Shown piece after piece: positions 1-8,943 of a stretch of DNA of 64,000 bases. The notes under the pieces were generated by a model. It saw only the letters and a list, made by a program, of their open reading frames with translations, was not told the origin of the DNA and did no database searches. The stretch is from the NCBI GenBank assembly GCA_963790095.1, contig CAWBNO010000002.1:1-64000 (forward strand), read 5' to 3'. This DNA comes from JAAXQD01 sp963790095. GTDB lineage: Bacteria; Desulfobacterota; Desulfobacteria; Desulfobacterales; UBA11574. The first letter of the stretch is position 1; each line of letters begins with the position of its first letter. The position numbers and the translations under genes are program-made.

Positions 1-152
1 TTGCTTTTAATCGGCAATTCCAAAAATTTGGGGAGAAGTGCTACCGGCATGTTGTCGACACAATAGTAGCCCGCATCTTCGAACGCTGCAATTGCAGTAC
101 TCTTCCCAGAGCCAGAACGCCCTGTAATAATAATAATTTTCAACTTTTTCAC
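1..152 (-). CDS. rapZ: RNase adapter protein RapZ (N-terminal part, runs off the left edge)
   Basis: Only the first 50 codons are in the window. The start is GTG at 152, the only start codon after an in-frame TGA at 161-159. Residues 11-19 read GRSGSGKST, a Walker A P-loop, and DNMP follows at 33-36, as expected at the N-terminus of RapZ/YvcJ nucleotide-binding proteins. In E. coli RapZ guides RNase E to the small RNA GlmZ and so controls glucosamine-6-phosphate synthase; that role is family knowledge, not visible here. It lies 6 nt downstream of ptsN, as the last visible gene of the rpoN operon. The identification is firm; the C-terminal RNA-binding domain is outside the window. Confidence 0.9.
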   Translation of the reverse strand, partial: MKKLKIIIITGRSGSGKSTAIAAFEDAGYYCVDNMPVALLPKFLELPIKS

Positions 153-158
153 TGTTAA

Positions 159-632
159 TCAATGTTCGGTTCTAAACGCTTCTTCCTCCTCTTCTTTGAT
201 GATGGAATAGATTTCATCTTGGTTTGTGGCACCCAACAACTTTTGTTTGAATAGGTCACTTTTCAAAATTCTGGAAATTCGAGCGAGAAGCTTCAAATGA
301 AGTCCTGTGGAATTTTCCGGCGTTAATAACAGGAAAAAGATATAGGCGGGCTTTCCGTCCATGGAATCGAAGTCGACGCCTTTTTTGCTCAGGCCGAAAC
401 CGAGAACCAGGGATTCTAGATCCTTGACTTTTCCATGGGGGATACCGATTCCTTCACCAATTCCGGTACTTCCGAGCCGCTCCCGTTCCATGAGTACTTT
501 AACGAGATAATCATGGTTGATATCGGCAATACGGGCCACAGGTGCTACAAGTTCTTCGAGAACCCCTTTTTTATCATCGGCTTTCAAATCTGAAAGAATG
601 GCTTCTTTCAGTAAAACATCGAGAATTTTCAT
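159..632 (-). CDS. ptsN: PTS IIA-like nitrogen-regulatory protein PtsN (EIIA-Ntr)
   Basis: This 157-residue protein has the single-domain EIIA(Ntr) fold. The phosphorylatable histidine is His66 in the motif GIGIPHGKV. In Proteobacteria EIIA-Ntr accepts phosphate from NPr/EI-Ntr and adjusts potassium uptake, nitrogen metabolism and other targets according to its phosphorylation state. Length is typical. It sits between hpf (16 nt gap) and rapZ (6 nt gap) on the minus strand, the standard rpoN-hpf-ptsN-rapZ order, so it is almost certainly co-transcribed with the sigma-54 gene. No EI-Ntr or NPr gene is seen in this window. Confidence 0.95.
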   Translation of the reverse strand: MKILDVLLKEAILSDLKADDKKGVLEELVAPVARIADINHDYLVKVLMERERLGSTGIGEGIGIPHGKVKDLESLVLGFGLSKKGVDFDSMDGKPAYIFFLLLTPENSTGLHLKLLARISRILKSDLFKQKLLGATNQDEIYSIIKEEEEEAFRTEH

Positions 633-648
633 TATGAGGAATCCTGGG

Positions 649-1182
649 TCAGTTGCTGGGTTGAATCAGGCCGTAATCGTCATCTTTTCGCCGATAAAGG
701 ACGTTGACCTGATCGGTTCTGGCATTGGTGAAAACCAGAAAATTGTCGTTTACAAGATCCATCTGCATAACCGCTTCTTCAACATCCATGGGTTTATAGT
801 CGATATTTCTGACAATAATGTTTCTTGTGGCCTCGTCTTCCAGATGAAGCGTATCTTCTGTAAGCATATCTTTTGTTCTGGATTTCGAGCCACTCCGATG
901 TTTCCGATTTTTTTGTTTGTTTTTCTTGATCTGTTTTTCCAGTTTGTCCAGAACCATATCGATGGCGGAATACATATCGTCCGTGCTTTCTTTGCCGTAA
1001 ATGTTGAGCCTGTCACCGATGATACTGATTTCCGCCATGTGGCGGAACTTTTCAATCGAAAGCACGACATTCGCTTCGGCAGGATTGTAAAGATATTTAT
1101 CAAAACGGTCGAGTTTGTCTCCAACATATGATTTTAAAGTTTCAGAGGAATCAAGATTTTTAAATGTAACCGATGTCTGCAT
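649..1182 (-). CDS. hpf: Ribosome hibernation-promoting factor, long form
   Basis: At 177 residues this is the long HPF type: an N-terminal S30AE/YfiA domain (about 1-100), a basic Lys/Arg-rich linker (about 85-105), and a C-terminal domain (about 115-172) that in long HPFs mediates ribosome dimerisation. The start ATG at 1182 has a GGGAG Shine-Dalgarno upstream. It binds the 30S subunit in slow growth and protects idle ribosomes. It follows rpoN with a 13 nt gap and precedes ptsN, so translation-hibernation control is tied to the sigma-54 operon as in many Proteobacteria. Family and role are firm. Confidence 0.93.
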   Translation of the reverse strand: MQTSVTFKNLDSSETLKSYVGDKLDRFDKYLYNPAEANVVLSIEKFRHMAEISIIGDRLNIYGKESTDDMYSAIDMVLDKLEKQIKKNKQKNRKHRSGSKSRTKDMLTEDTLHLEDEATRNIIVRNIDYKPMDVEEAVMQMDLVNDNFLVFTNARTDQVNVLYRRKDDDYGLIQPSN

Positions 1183-1195
1183 AACTAAAATCTCC

Positions 1196-2632
1196 CTAAA
1201 ATTGTTTGCGTTTGTTCGATGGTAATACTCTCATCATTTCACGGTATTTGGCTACGGTTCTCCGAGCGATATTAATATTTGCCTCTTTCAAAAGTTTCGA
1301 GATTTTGTCATCGCTGTAAGGTTTTTTGGGATCTTCATTTTCGATGAGCAGTCTTATCTTTTCTTGTACACTGGCAGAGGCGATGGCTTCGCCATGGACC
1401 CGCTGAATAGAACTGTTAAAAAAATATTTCAATTCAAAAATACCCCGGGGGGTATGAACATACTTGTTGGTGGTCACTCTGCTGATGGTTGATTCATGCA
1501 TGCCGATATCTTCCGCGACATCTCTCAATACCATGGGTTTCAAGTGTGCAATGCCCTTAAGAAAAAAATCCCGCTGGAATTTCAGTATGCTTTCCATCAC
1601 TTTATAGATGGTTTTTTGGCGTTGGTGAATGCTCCGGATCAACCAAGTTGCGGACCGCATCTTTTCCTGTATATAGTCCTTTGCATCTTCGGAAAAGTTT
1701 CCGTCATTCTTAATGGCACTTTTATAAAAATTGTTGACCCGCAGTCTCGGCATTCCGTCATCGTTGACCAGGATGATAAATTCATCCTCTATTTTATATA
1801 CGAAAACATCGGGGTTGATGTATTGGGCTTCTTCATCGGTGAACTGCCTGCCGGGTCTTGGCTCTAAACTTTGGATAACTTTAACGGCGGCAACAACATC
1901 TTCGATGGATATTTTTAAAGTTTTGGCGATGGCCTTGTAATTCTTATTTTCAAGATGATTGAGATGGTTTCCGATGATCTCGATGACGATGGTGTGGTCC
2001 AGACCAAAATGCCTTGCCTGTATAAGGAGGCATTCCCCGAGATCTCTTGCGCACACACCGATGGGATCAAATGTTTGAAATAAGGTTAGAACTTGTTCGA
2101 CCTTTTCCGGGTCGGTGCCGCTCATCACGGCGAGGTCTTCCACCGTAGCATCCAGATAGCCGTCTTTATTCAGGCTGCAGACGATACAATTTCCGATCTT
2201 TTTATCCGCTTCTTCGGGAGACGTCATCAGGAGCTGCCAGAGGAGATGGTCACGCAGGGATTCTTTGCGGGCCACAAAAGATTCGAAATTCGGCGAATCT
2301 CTTCTTTCAGCTTCGAAATGGGTTCTTCCCGAGGAATTGTATTCATCGATATAATTGTTCCAGTCGATGTCATCTCTGATTTTTTCTTCCACCGTCATCT
2401 CTTTGGTTTCGGACGACTCGGCGGATGCTTTCTCAGAGCGTTCGACAAGCTGTTCCTCGACATCAGAGTCCTGAACTTCCTCTTCCAACGTGGGATTCTC
2501 CTCGAGCTCCTGCCGGATGGTATTCAGAAGTTCAAGTCGCGACAGCTGCAGAAGCTTGATCGCCATCTGAAGCTGCGGGGTCATGATGAGTTGCTGTGTT
2601 AATTTCAGCTGTTGTCTTAGTTCAAGGGCCAT
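1196..2632 (-). CDS. rpoN: RNA polymerase sigma-54 factor RpoN
   Basis: The 478-residue protein has the three regions of sigma-54. There is a Gln/Leu-rich N-terminal activator-interaction region (LRQQLKLTQQLIMTPQLQ), an acidic linker at about 55-100, a core-binding domain, and a C-terminal DNA-binding part with an HTH (around DIGMHESTISRVT). The RpoN box ARRTVAKYRE lies at 456-465 and recognises the -24 promoter element. Its start is one base from the lptB stop, so expression is coupled to the LPS-export genes. It is relevant to a candidate -24/-12 promoter at 47746-47761 in this window. Confidence 0.97.
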   Translation of the reverse strand: MALELRQQLKLTQQLIMTPQLQMAIKLLQLSRLELLNTIRQELEENPTLEEEVQDSDVEEQLVERSEKASAESSETKEMTVEEKIRDDIDWNNYIDEYNSSGRTHFEAERRDSPNFESFVARKESLRDHLLWQLLMTSPEEADKKIGNCIVCSLNKDGYLDATVEDLAVMSGTDPEKVEQVLTLFQTFDPIGVCARDLGECLLIQARHFGLDHTIVIEIIGNHLNHLENKNYKAIAKTLKISIEDVVAAVKVIQSLEPRPGRQFTDEEAQYINPDVFVYKIEDEFIILVNDDGMPRLRVNNFYKSAIKNDGNFSEDAKDYIQEKMRSATWLIRSIHQRQKTIYKVMESILKFQRDFFLKGIAHLKPMVLRDVAEDIGMHESTISRVTTNKYVHTPRGIFELKYFFNSSIQRVHGEAIASASVQEKIRLLIENEDPKKPYSDDKISKLLKEANINIARRTVAKYREMMRVLPSNKRKQF

Positions 2633-2633
2633 T

Positions 2634-3356
2634 TTATAATTTAAATTCGTCTCCTAAATATATCCGTCGAGCGGTTTCGCTCGAGGCTATTCTTTCAGGG
2701 GGGCCGGATTCAATGATCCTGCCGTCGTTTAATATATATGCTTCGTCACAAACTTCAAGAGTTTCTCTTACATTGTGATCGGAAATAAGGATGCCGATGC
2801 CTCTACCTTTTAAATGTCGAATAATTTTTTTTATGTCGATGACCGCCAGCGGGTCAATGCCGGCAAAAGGTTCATCCAGAAGAATAAACGCGGGATTCGT
2901 CGCTAGCGCGCGTGTTATTTCCAGGCGCCGCCGTTCCCCGCCGGAAAGCAAGTTCCCCTTTTGGTTTTTCAGATGCTTGATTCCGAGTTCGTCAAGGAGC
3001 AAATTTGCCCGTTCTTCTTGATCCGCTTTGGAGATGGATAGTGTTTCAAGAATTGCCATTATATTTTGTTTAACGGTCAGTTTTCTAAATATGGACGTTT
3101 CCTGGGGGAGATAGCCGACGCCTTTCCGCGCCCTCAGATACATGGGGAAACTCGTGATATCTTCATCATCGAAAAAAACCTGTCCACTATCCGGTTTTAT
3201 CATACCGACGGCCATATAAAAGGTGGTGGTTTTGCCTGCGCCGTTGGGGCCGAGGAGTCCCACGACACTGCTGCTTTTTATGTTCATGCTGACGGAATTC
3301 ACAACCTGTCTTCCATTATACACCTTAACCAAATCTTTAAGAGACAACGTCGTCAA
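2634..3356 (-). CDS. lptB: LPS export ABC transporter ATP-binding protein LptB
   Basis: This 240-residue ABC ATPase has a Walker A motif GPNGAGKT (36-43), the signature LSGGE (137-141) and a Walker B segment ILLDEP (158-163). With LptF/LptG, which are not in the window, it powers extraction of lipopolysaccharide from the inner membrane. The start is TTG at 3356, immediately after the lptA stop codon, which suggests translational coupling; no ATG fits. Its place between lptA and rpoN is the canonical order and distinguishes LptB from the similar LivG/LivF ATPases encoded near 39 and 43 kb. Confidence 0.95.
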   Translation of the reverse strand: MTTLSLKDLVKVYNGRQVVNSVSMNIKSSSVVGLLGPNGAGKTTTFYMAVGMIKPDSGQVFFDDEDITSFPMYLRARKGVGYLPQETSIFRKLTVKQNIMAILETLSISKADQEERANLLLDELGIKHLKNQKGNLLSGGERRRLEITRALATNPAFILLDEPFAGIDPLAVIDIKKIIRHLKGRGIGILISDHNVRETLEVCDEAYILNDGRIIESGPPERIASSETARRIYLGDEFKL

Positions 3357-3965
3357 TTATTTCAAGCCCTTTTCTCCGCCAAAAAACACGGCTTCCACAC
3401 GCTCTTTGTGTCCACCTTCAACGGCAATGCGTCCATCTGTTCTGTAAAATGTGATTTTTTCACCGGAAATGGTGTCATTTCCGCTGATAATTTTTGAGTC
3501 GGCGCCTGACAGGACCAGCACGCTTGTCTCTGTATTGTATACGGCCTGCCGGCTTTCTGCAACCCTGTTGTCAAATTTTATCTTGACGTTGCCGGTGGCA
3601 ACGATTTGGTGAATCGATTCTTGGTCGATAACCGGTTTACTTTTGTCGGGTAAATGTTTTTTATAAAAAATTTTGAGTCTGTCAGCCGTGATCACGTTCT
3701 CACCCTGGTTTGCCCGAACATCTCCGATAAATTCAGCATAGCCGGCCGTGTTGTCAGAGATCAGTTTATCTGCTGTAATATGAATCTTTTCATTGTTTTT
3801 ACGGCCGGTTTTGTCTGGATCGCCCGATATGTCCTCGGCAAGTGCCGGCGAAATGACCAGCCTGGCAGCCAGGAGAAAAATTACGGTCCAAAAGCCAAAA
3901 GTCCGGCGATAATTATGCTTAAAGGGTGATTCTTTCACGTAAAGTTCCTGCCACCTTTCCTTCAA
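3357..3965 (-). CDS. lptA: LPS transport periplasmic protein LptA (OstA-like)
   Basis: The 202-residue protein has an N-terminal basic stretch and a hydrophobic signal segment ending near SPALAED (about residues 24-45). An OstA/LptA beta-jellyroll domain follows, recognisable by strands such as AEFIGDVRANQGENVITAD. LptA polymers form the periplasmic bridge carrying LPS from LptC to LptD. The start overlaps the end of lptC by 47 nt; a shorter start inside the overlap cannot be excluded. It is followed directly by lptB. Family assignment rests on context and domain pattern. Confidence 0.88.
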   Translation of the reverse strand: MKERWQELYVKESPFKHNYRRTFGFWTVIFLLAARLVISPALAEDISGDPDKTGRKNNEKIHITADKLISDNTAGYAEFIGDVRANQGENVITADRLKIFYKKHLPDKSKPVIDQESIHQIVATGNVKIKFDNRVAESRQAVYNTETSVLVLSGADSKIISGNDTISGEKITFYRTDGRIAVEGGHKERVEAVFFGGEKGLK

Positions 3966-4515
3966 AAATCGATCTATTGGTATTTAAATCCAATGACATG
4001 GAGTCGGCAATTAGATTAAACATATCTCCGGTAATGTTCACCGAGGTGTCTGAATAGATTATCCGTCCAATGTGTTTGTAATAGAGATTGTCGCATGTTA
4101 GCCGGTAGGTTCCATTTTCCACCACAACATTGCCGAATATTTTCATGTTGTTTGAATCTGTATTTAAAATCCCTCGATCTGCTTTTAAATATACGGTGGT
4201 GTTGTCTTTAAGAAAAAAATTTACAGACAGATCATGGAAAACCGCCTGATTTTTGTCGCTGATATAATCCACCGAAGCGGCGTCCAGACTCCACTCTGTT
4301 ATCCCGTTTCGGGTGGCTGTTTGATGCGCCTTTCCGATGGAGATGTTGGCTTTACTCCGGATGTTGGAAAGAAGGTTGTCTTCTTTGTCTGAAATGTGGC
4401 GATATCCCACAAAAATCGTCGATACGATCCCAAATGTAATAAAAATGATCGAGATCAGAAAGAATTTTAACTTTTTCTGGTTGTTCATGGTTTTCATGGT
4501 CATTGAACTGCACAT
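3919..4515 (-). CDS. lptC: LPS export ABC transporter periplasmic protein LptC
   Basis: The 198-residue protein has one N-terminal membrane anchor (about residues 16-38, KFFLISIIFITFGIVSTIFV) and a periplasmic beta-rich domain. That domain contains the repeated D-x-VxYxSDKNQAVFHD-like strands of LptC/YrbK. LptC docks on LptB2FG and passes LPS to LptA. Several closely spaced ATGs (4515, 4503, 4497, 4488) make the exact start uncertain. The gene lies 61 nt downstream of kdsC and overlaps lptA. Sequence conservation in LptC is low, so operon position is an important part of the evidence. Confidence 0.85.
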   Translation of the reverse strand: MCSSMTMKTMNNQKKLKFFLISIIFITFGIVSTIFVGYRHISDKEDNLLSNIRSKANISIGKAHQTATRNGITEWSLDAASVDYISDKNQAVFHDLSVNFFLKDNTTVYLKADRGILNTDSNNMKIFGNVVVENGTYRLTCDNLYYKHIGRIIYSDTSVNITGDMFNLIADSMSLDLNTNRSIFEGKVAGTLRERITL

Positions 4516-4576
4516 TTCCTGGAAGTTCGCTGAAAATCCCGCCTTGGGAGACAGCAGGGGCCTTCAATATTTATTG

Positions 4577-5086
4577 TCAGGTCACATAGCGTTCCAGGAT
4601 GTTTTCCCAGAGTCCCTGGGCCTTTAATATGGTTTCACACGCCTCTCTGACCGCCCCTTTCCCCCCGTTTGCCGATGTCACCATATCCGCGTTTTCCAAA
4701 ACGATCGGGTGAGCATCTGCAACGGCAATGGCCAGGCCGACCCTTTTCATCAAGGCGATATCCGGCAAGTCATCACCGATAAATGCCGTTTCTTCGGCAG
4801 TGGCACCGGTGCGATCCAAAACAAGATCGAAAACGGCGGCTTTATTGTCGATACCGTCAAAGATAAGGTCGATACCCAGATTTTTACAGCGGTGGTGCAG
4901 GGCGCCGGAACGTCTGCCGGTGATGATGCACAGGTCGATTCCGGCCTCCATGAGGAGTCTTATCCCCAGTCCGTCCTTTACATTAAACACCTTGGTTTCA
5001 ACACCGTTATCGTTGTAGACAATACCCCCGTCGGTGAGTACGCCGTCAATATCAAGAATCAGGAGTTTTATGCGTTCTATCACCAT
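4577..5086 (-). CDS. kdsC: 3-deoxy-D-manno-octulosonate 8-phosphate phosphatase KdsC
   Basis: This small HAD-superfamily phosphatase has 169 residues, which is typical. The nucleophile motif DIDGVLTDG places the catalytic Asp pair at 12 and 14, motif II is TGR at 56-58, and the metal-binding motif is GDDLPD at 104-109. It lacks a cap domain, as in the tetrameric C0 HAD group to which KdsC belongs. It removes phosphate from KDO-8-phosphate made by the neighbouring KdsA, giving KDO for the LPS inner core. It is 4 nt from kdsA, so the two are co-translated. Confidence 0.93.
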   Translation of the reverse strand: MVIERIKLLILDIDGVLTDGGIVYNDNGVETKVFNVKDGLGIRLLMEAGIDLCIITGRRSGALHHRCKNLGIDLIFDGIDNKAAVFDLVLDRTGATAEETAFIGDDLPDIALMKRVGLAIAVADAHPIVLENADMVTSANGGKGAVREACETILKAQGLWENILERYVT

Positions 5087-5090
5087 TGAC

Positions 5091-5912
5091 TCAAAAAACC
5101 ATGGCCTTCCGGATGGCCATAAGCTGGGAAAGCAGCCCCTCCAACGTATCGAGTTTTAATGAATTGGGTCCGTCACAAAGCGCTCTGTCAGGTTCCGGAT
5201 GAACTTCCATAAATAAGCCGTCTACTCCGGCGGCCACTGCCGCACGGGCTAGGGTGGGTGCAAATTCCCGCTGTCCTCCGGAACTTGAACCTGCCCCGCC
5301 AGGGAGCTGGATACTGTGGGTTGCGTCGAATATTACCGGACACCCCATATCCTGCATGATCTTGATGCCACGGAAGTCCACCACCAGATTGTTGTATCCG
5401 AACATGGTTCCCCTCTCGGTGAGGAGCACCTGGCGGTTTCCTGTGGACGTCACTTTGTCCACGATGTTCTTTACGTCCCACGGGGATAGAAACTGTCCTT
5501 TTTTAACATTGATTGGTTTTCCAGTTTCGGAAACTTTTAAAATAAAATCGGTTTGCCGACATAAAAAAGCAGGGATTTGAATGATGTCCAAAACCCGTGC
5601 CGCATCTTCGATTTCGTTGATGGTGTGAACATCCGAAATAATCGCAATGTCAAGTTCCGTCTTGATACGTTTCAGGATGTCGAGCCCATCCGCCAACCCG
5701 GGCCCCCTGTAGGAATTTATGGACGTTCGGTTGGCTTTGTCATAAGACGCCTTAAAAATAAAGGGAATATCCAAACGATCGGTCAATTCCTTTAAAAATG
5801 ACGCGATGTTATACGTCATCTCATAATTCTCGATCACACACGGACCCGAGATCAAAACCATCTGAGATCCCTGACCGATTGAGATGTTGTCTGTTTTAAC
5901 GATATTGCCCAT
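5091..5912 (-). CDS. kdsA: 3-deoxy-8-phosphooctulonate synthase KdsA
   Basis: The 273-residue protein condenses phosphoenolpyruvate with arabinose-5-phosphate to KDO-8-phosphate. Visible family signatures include FKASYDKANRTS near residues 53-64, the loop around TERGTMFGYNNL, and DATHSIQLPGG before the C-terminal end, all parts of the KdsA TIM-barrel active site. It is the first gene of the minus-strand KDO/LPS-export/rpoN operon. A good -35/-10 pair lies about 50-80 nt upstream (5962-5990, reverse strand). Confidence 0.96.
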   Translation of the reverse strand: MGNIVKTDNISIGQGSQMVLISGPCVIENYEMTYNIASFLKELTDRLDIPFIFKASYDKANRTSINSYRGPGLADGLDILKRIKTELDIAIISDVHTINEIEDAARVLDIIQIPAFLCRQTDFILKVSETGKPINVKKGQFLSPWDVKNIVDKVTSTGNRQVLLTERGTMFGYNNLVVDFRGIKIMQDMGCPVIFDATHSIQLPGGAGSSSGGQREFAPTLARAAVAAGVDGLFMEVHPEPDRALCDGPNSLKLDTLEGLLSQLMAIRKAMVF

Positions 5913-5961
5913 GGTTTTTATAACGCTGTAATTTTCTTAAATTTTGGAAACCGCCAGTAGA

Positions 5962-5990
5962 TATTTATCGCGCATGGGGGTAAAAGTCAA
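5962..5990 (-). promoter_or_regulatory. Sigma-70-type promoter of the kdsA operon
   Basis: On the minus strand a TTGACT -35 (5990-5985) and a TAAATA -10 (5967-5962) are separated by exactly 17 nt. They lie about 50 nt upstream of the kdsA start and point into it. This is a pattern match, not measured. Confidence 0.6.
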
Positions 5991-6015
5991 GAAACGAAAA
6001 AAGGAAAAACAGCCC

Positions 6016-6044
6016 TTGATTACTCTCTTTTTTACTGTTAATAT
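6016..6044 (+). promoter_or_regulatory. Sigma-70-type promoter of the M23 peptidase gene
   Basis: A TTGATT -35 (6016-6021) and a TAATAT -10 (6039-6044) are separated by 17 nt. The pair lies about 40 nt upstream of the start at 6083 and is divergent from the kdsA promoter. Confidence 0.6.
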
Positions 6045-6082
6045 CATTTTTTTAAAAAAGAAGAAAGAGAGGTTGCAACGTA

Positions 6083-7459
6083 TTGAAAACGAATAAAAAA
6101 AACCTAAAAACCAAAATGATCGTGCTGATCTGTCTCATTGTTATTCTGCCGGTTGTTTGGATATTGATACAAAGACTCGAAGGTGAAAAACCTTCCATTG
6201 TTCTGGATCCTCCTTCTCCGTTCATCGGAAAGACACACACCCTTTCCGTTAAGGTGTCCGATGTCAAGAGTGGTGTACGGGAGATTTGGGTCGGACTTAT
6301 CAAAGACGGTAAGGAAGTTTTACTGTTTGAAAAAGACCTGTCTTCCGAAGGTGTTATTGGCGGTGGAAAGACCCGCGAGGCGTCTTTCGAGATCAAAATT
6401 GAGCCCAAAAAAATGGGTATAACCGACGGCAAGGCGATCTTGCGAATGGTTGCCAGGGATTATTCCTGGCGGAAATGGTTGCACGGAAACAGGGCCTATT
6501 TAGAAAAAGACGTCATGATTGATACCAAACCTCCCGAGGTTGATGTTCTCAGCAGGATACACAATGTGAGTCAGGGGGGTACAGGGCTCATGATCTACAA
6601 GCTGTCGGAACCGTGCCTTGAAAGTGGCGTTTCTGTGGGTGAAAATTTTTTCCCTGGATATTCAGGATATTATAAGGATAAAAATTTTTTTGTGGCCTTT
6701 TTTGCCCTGGATTATACCCAAGGGGCAGGAACCGAACTCCTTGTAAAGGCAACGGATTTATCCGGTAACAGCTCCAGGGCCGGGTTCCCATTCTATATTC
6801 GAAAAAAAACTTTTAAAAAGGTTTCTTTAGAAATTTCCGACCGATTTCTGAATTGGAAGATGCCGGAATTTGATGTGGATGTCCCGGCGGATTCCGAAAA
6901 TGCCCTGGTGGACAAGTTTCTTAAGGTTAACCGAGAATTTCGAAACCGTGACAACCTAAAATTAAAAGATATCGGAAGAAAAACCGACAGCAAATTATAT
7001 TGGAACGGTGCATTTTTGAGGCTGCCCAATTCAGCCAGAAAGGCCAATTTCGCCGATCATCGCGGATATAAATACAAAGGGCATGTCATCGATGATCAGG
7101 TCCATCTGGGCGTGGATCTGGCGTCCATTGCCCATTCACCGGTACCGGCATCGAACCGTGGAAAGGTTGTCTTTGTTGGATACTTGGGAATCTACGGGAA
7201 AACCGTAATGATCGACCACGGGTTTGGATTGTTCAGTACTTATTCTCATTTAAGCGCTTTTGACGTCAAACAGGGACAGATGTTATCTAAAGGTGAGATT
7301 ATCGGGCGAACAGGAAGTTCGGGGATGGCCGGTGGGGATCATCTCCATTTTGGAATACTGGTTCACAATACATTTGTGAATCCTGTGGAATGGTGGGATT
7401 CGGCCTGGATAAAAAATAATATCTCAAACAAATTGGAAACGGTAGCGTCTTTATACTAA
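6083..7459 (+). CDS. M23 family metallopeptidase, membrane-anchored
   Basis: The 458-residue protein has an N-terminal membrane segment (about residues 13-32), a long beta-rich extracytoplasmic region, and a C-terminal peptidase M23 (LytM/lysostaphin) domain. The zinc ligands appear intact: HLGVD (His341, Asp345) and HLH (His420, His422). It probably cleaves peptidoglycan cross-links, or acts as an amidase activator if catalysis is lost, but the ligands argue for activity. The start used is TTG at 6083 with a GAGAGG Shine-Dalgarno upstream; ATG at 6116 is an alternative. It has its own promoter, divergent from kdsA. Confidence 0.85.
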   Translation: MKTNKKNLKTKMIVLICLIVILPVVWILIQRLEGEKPSIVLDPPSPFIGKTHTLSVKVSDVKSGVREIWVGLIKDGKEVLLFEKDLSSEGVIGGGKTREASFEIKIEPKKMGITDGKAILRMVARDYSWRKWLHGNRAYLEKDVMIDTKPPEVDVLSRIHNVSQGGTGLMIYKLSEPCLESGVSVGENFFPGYSGYYKDKNFFVAFFALDYTQGAGTELLVKATDLSGNSSRAGFPFYIRKKTFKKVSLEISDRFLNWKMPEFDVDVPADSENALVDKFLKVNREFRNRDNLKLKDIGRKTDSKLYWNGAFLRLPNSARKANFADHRGYKYKGHVIDDQVHLGVDLASIAHSPVPASNRGKVVFVGYLGIYGKTVMIDHGFGLFSTYSHLSAFDVKQGQMLSKGEIIGRTGSSGMAGGDHLHFGILVHNTFVNPVEWWDSAWIKNNISNKLETVASLY

Positions 7460-7462
7460 ATT

Positions 7463-7728
7463 GTTTCCATCTACAAATGGCCCTTTTTGTCCGGATCTGC
7501 GTTCTCTGCGGGTTTCCGGTTGCGGCATACAGGAAGGTTGCTTTCCTGTCCCGCTTTGCGGGAACCAAAAACCCTTGTGCCTGCCCCGTTAAATGCTTGC
7601 CCAAGAAATGCAGTGCCTATTTCAAAGGGGCGAAGCATATTTAACTGGGGCGGCCTTGATCCGAACAAAAATTGCTCATTTATGAATTGGAAAGGCATTG
7701 TGTCCATTTTACAATTGTGGATGAACAC
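7463..7728. repeat. Dispersed repeat family A, copy 1 (MITE-like)
   Basis: This fills the gap between the M23 and homocysteine genes. The left end starts TTTCCATCTACAAATGG and leads to CCGGATCTGCGTTCT. The inner right end, read in reverse, starts TTTCCAATTCATAAATGAG and leads to TTTTTGTTCGGATC, so the ends are imperfect inverted repeats of about 35 nt. An outer arm (GTGTTCAT / ATGGACAC, reverse strand) extends to 7728. Copies lie at 13633-13691 (one end only) and 32073-32252 (inverted, internally deleted). Short ORFs across it look like read-through of the repeat, not genes. Confidence 0.75.
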
Positions 7729-7773
7729 CCTATAAAATTCTAACATGGAAAGTGAATCAGAGAGTGCTTGGCA

Positions 7774-8943
7774 ATGAAAGAACATAAAATTAACAAGTCA
7801 TATGAAGATATCAATAAAAAGATTAAGACCGGAGAAGTGGTTGTGGTTACTGCCGAGGAGATCATCGACATCGTCCGGGAAGAAGGGCCGGTTGAAGCGG
7901 CACGGCGGGTCGACGTTGTAACCACGGGAACCTTTGCCCCAATGTGTTCATCCGGCGCATTTATAAACTTCGGACATGTTGTTCCGAGGTTAAAAGCATC
8001 CAAGGTCTGGTTGAATAATGTACCCGCATATGCCGGCATTGCAGCGGTGGACTGCTATCTCGGGGTTACGGAGCCGTGTGAGGATGATCCGTTGAACAAG
8101 GTTTATCCCGGGGAATTTAATTATGGCGGTGGCCATGTGATTCAGGACCTGGTTGCCGGAAAGTCCGTCTATTTAAAAGCCACCGCTTACGGAACAGACT
8201 GTTATCCGAATCGCATGGTGGAAAAAGATGTTTCATTGGCAACACTTCCCAGCGCCACCCTCTGCAACCCCAGAAACGGGTATCAAAATTACAACTGTGC
8301 CGTGAATTTAACCAATAAAACCGTCTATACCTACATGGGCACACTGAAACCCAGAGCCGCCAATGCAAATTTCTGTTCGGCCGGTCAACTCAGCCCGCTT
8401 TTTAATGATCCTTATTATAAAACCATCGGCTTGGGGACCCGAATTTTCCTCGGCGGAGGAACGGGGTATGTGACCTGGTACGGCACACAGCACAATCCGT
8501 CGGTGGAAAGGACAAACAAAAGTGTTCCCAAAACACCTGCCGGTACCCTATGGGTTATGGGAGATCTCAAAAAAATGAGTCCCAAATGGCTCATGGGCGT
8601 CAGCATGCAGGGATACGGGTGTTCCCTTGCCGTGGGGCTGGGCATTCCCATTCCCATCCTCAATGAGGAGATCGTTCAATACACTGCAATTTCGGATGAA
8701 GATTTGTTTACCCAGATCGTGGATTACGGCCATGATTATGCCCATGGTATATCAAAAAGCTACGGCCAGGTCAGCTACGCAGAGTTGAAAAGCGGTTCTA
8801 TTAAATTCAGGGGTGAGGAAATACCCACCGTACCGATGTCCAGCATGGTGAGGGCACGTGAAATTGCTGAAATGCTGAAAAGATGGATTTCCAAAGGCAA
8901 ATTCGTGATCGGTGAGCCCCAGTTTACATTGCCGATGAAGTAA
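7774..8943 (+). CDS. Homocysteine biosynthesis protein (DUF39/HcyBio family)
   Basis: The roughly 389-residue protein matches the HcyBio (DUF39) family by its N-terminal motif VVVVTAEEI-D-IV, followed by VDVVTTGTFAPMCSSGAF. The conserved cysteine is near residue 58. In methanogens and sulfate reducers the family takes part in making homocysteine from aspartate semialdehyde and sulfide, independently of O-acetylhomoserine. That is literature knowledge; the sequence shows only family membership. ATG at 7774 is preferred over TTG at 7768 by similarity of the N-terminus. The NIL/ferredoxin-like partner often found next to it is not adjacent here. Confidence 0.85.
   Translation: MKEHKINKSYEDINKKIKTGEVVVVTAEEIIDIVREEGPVEAARRVDVVTTGTFAPMCSSGAFINFGHVVPRLKASKVWLNNVPAYAGIAAVDCYLGVTEPCEDDPLNKVYPGEFNYGGGHVIQDLVAGKSVYLKATAYGTDCYPNRMVEKDVSLATLPSATLCNPRNGYQNYNCAVNLTNKTVYTYMGTLKPRAANANFCSAGQLSPLFNDPYYKTIGLGTRIFLGGGTGYVTWYGTQHNPSVERTNKSVPKTPAGTLWVMGDLKKMSPKWLMGVSMQGYGCSLAVGLGIPIPILNEEIVQYTAISDEDLFTQIVDYGHDYAHGISKSYGQVSYAELKSGSIKFRGEEIPTVPMSSMVRAREIAEMLKRWISKGKFVIGEPQFTLPMK

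Noticed and set aside
7487..7735. 82-codon plus-strand frame and 104-codon minus-strand frame in the gap after the M23 gene
   Set aside because: Both lie wholly on dispersed repeat A and reappear, shortened, in the inverted copy at 32 kb; neither has a ribosome site.
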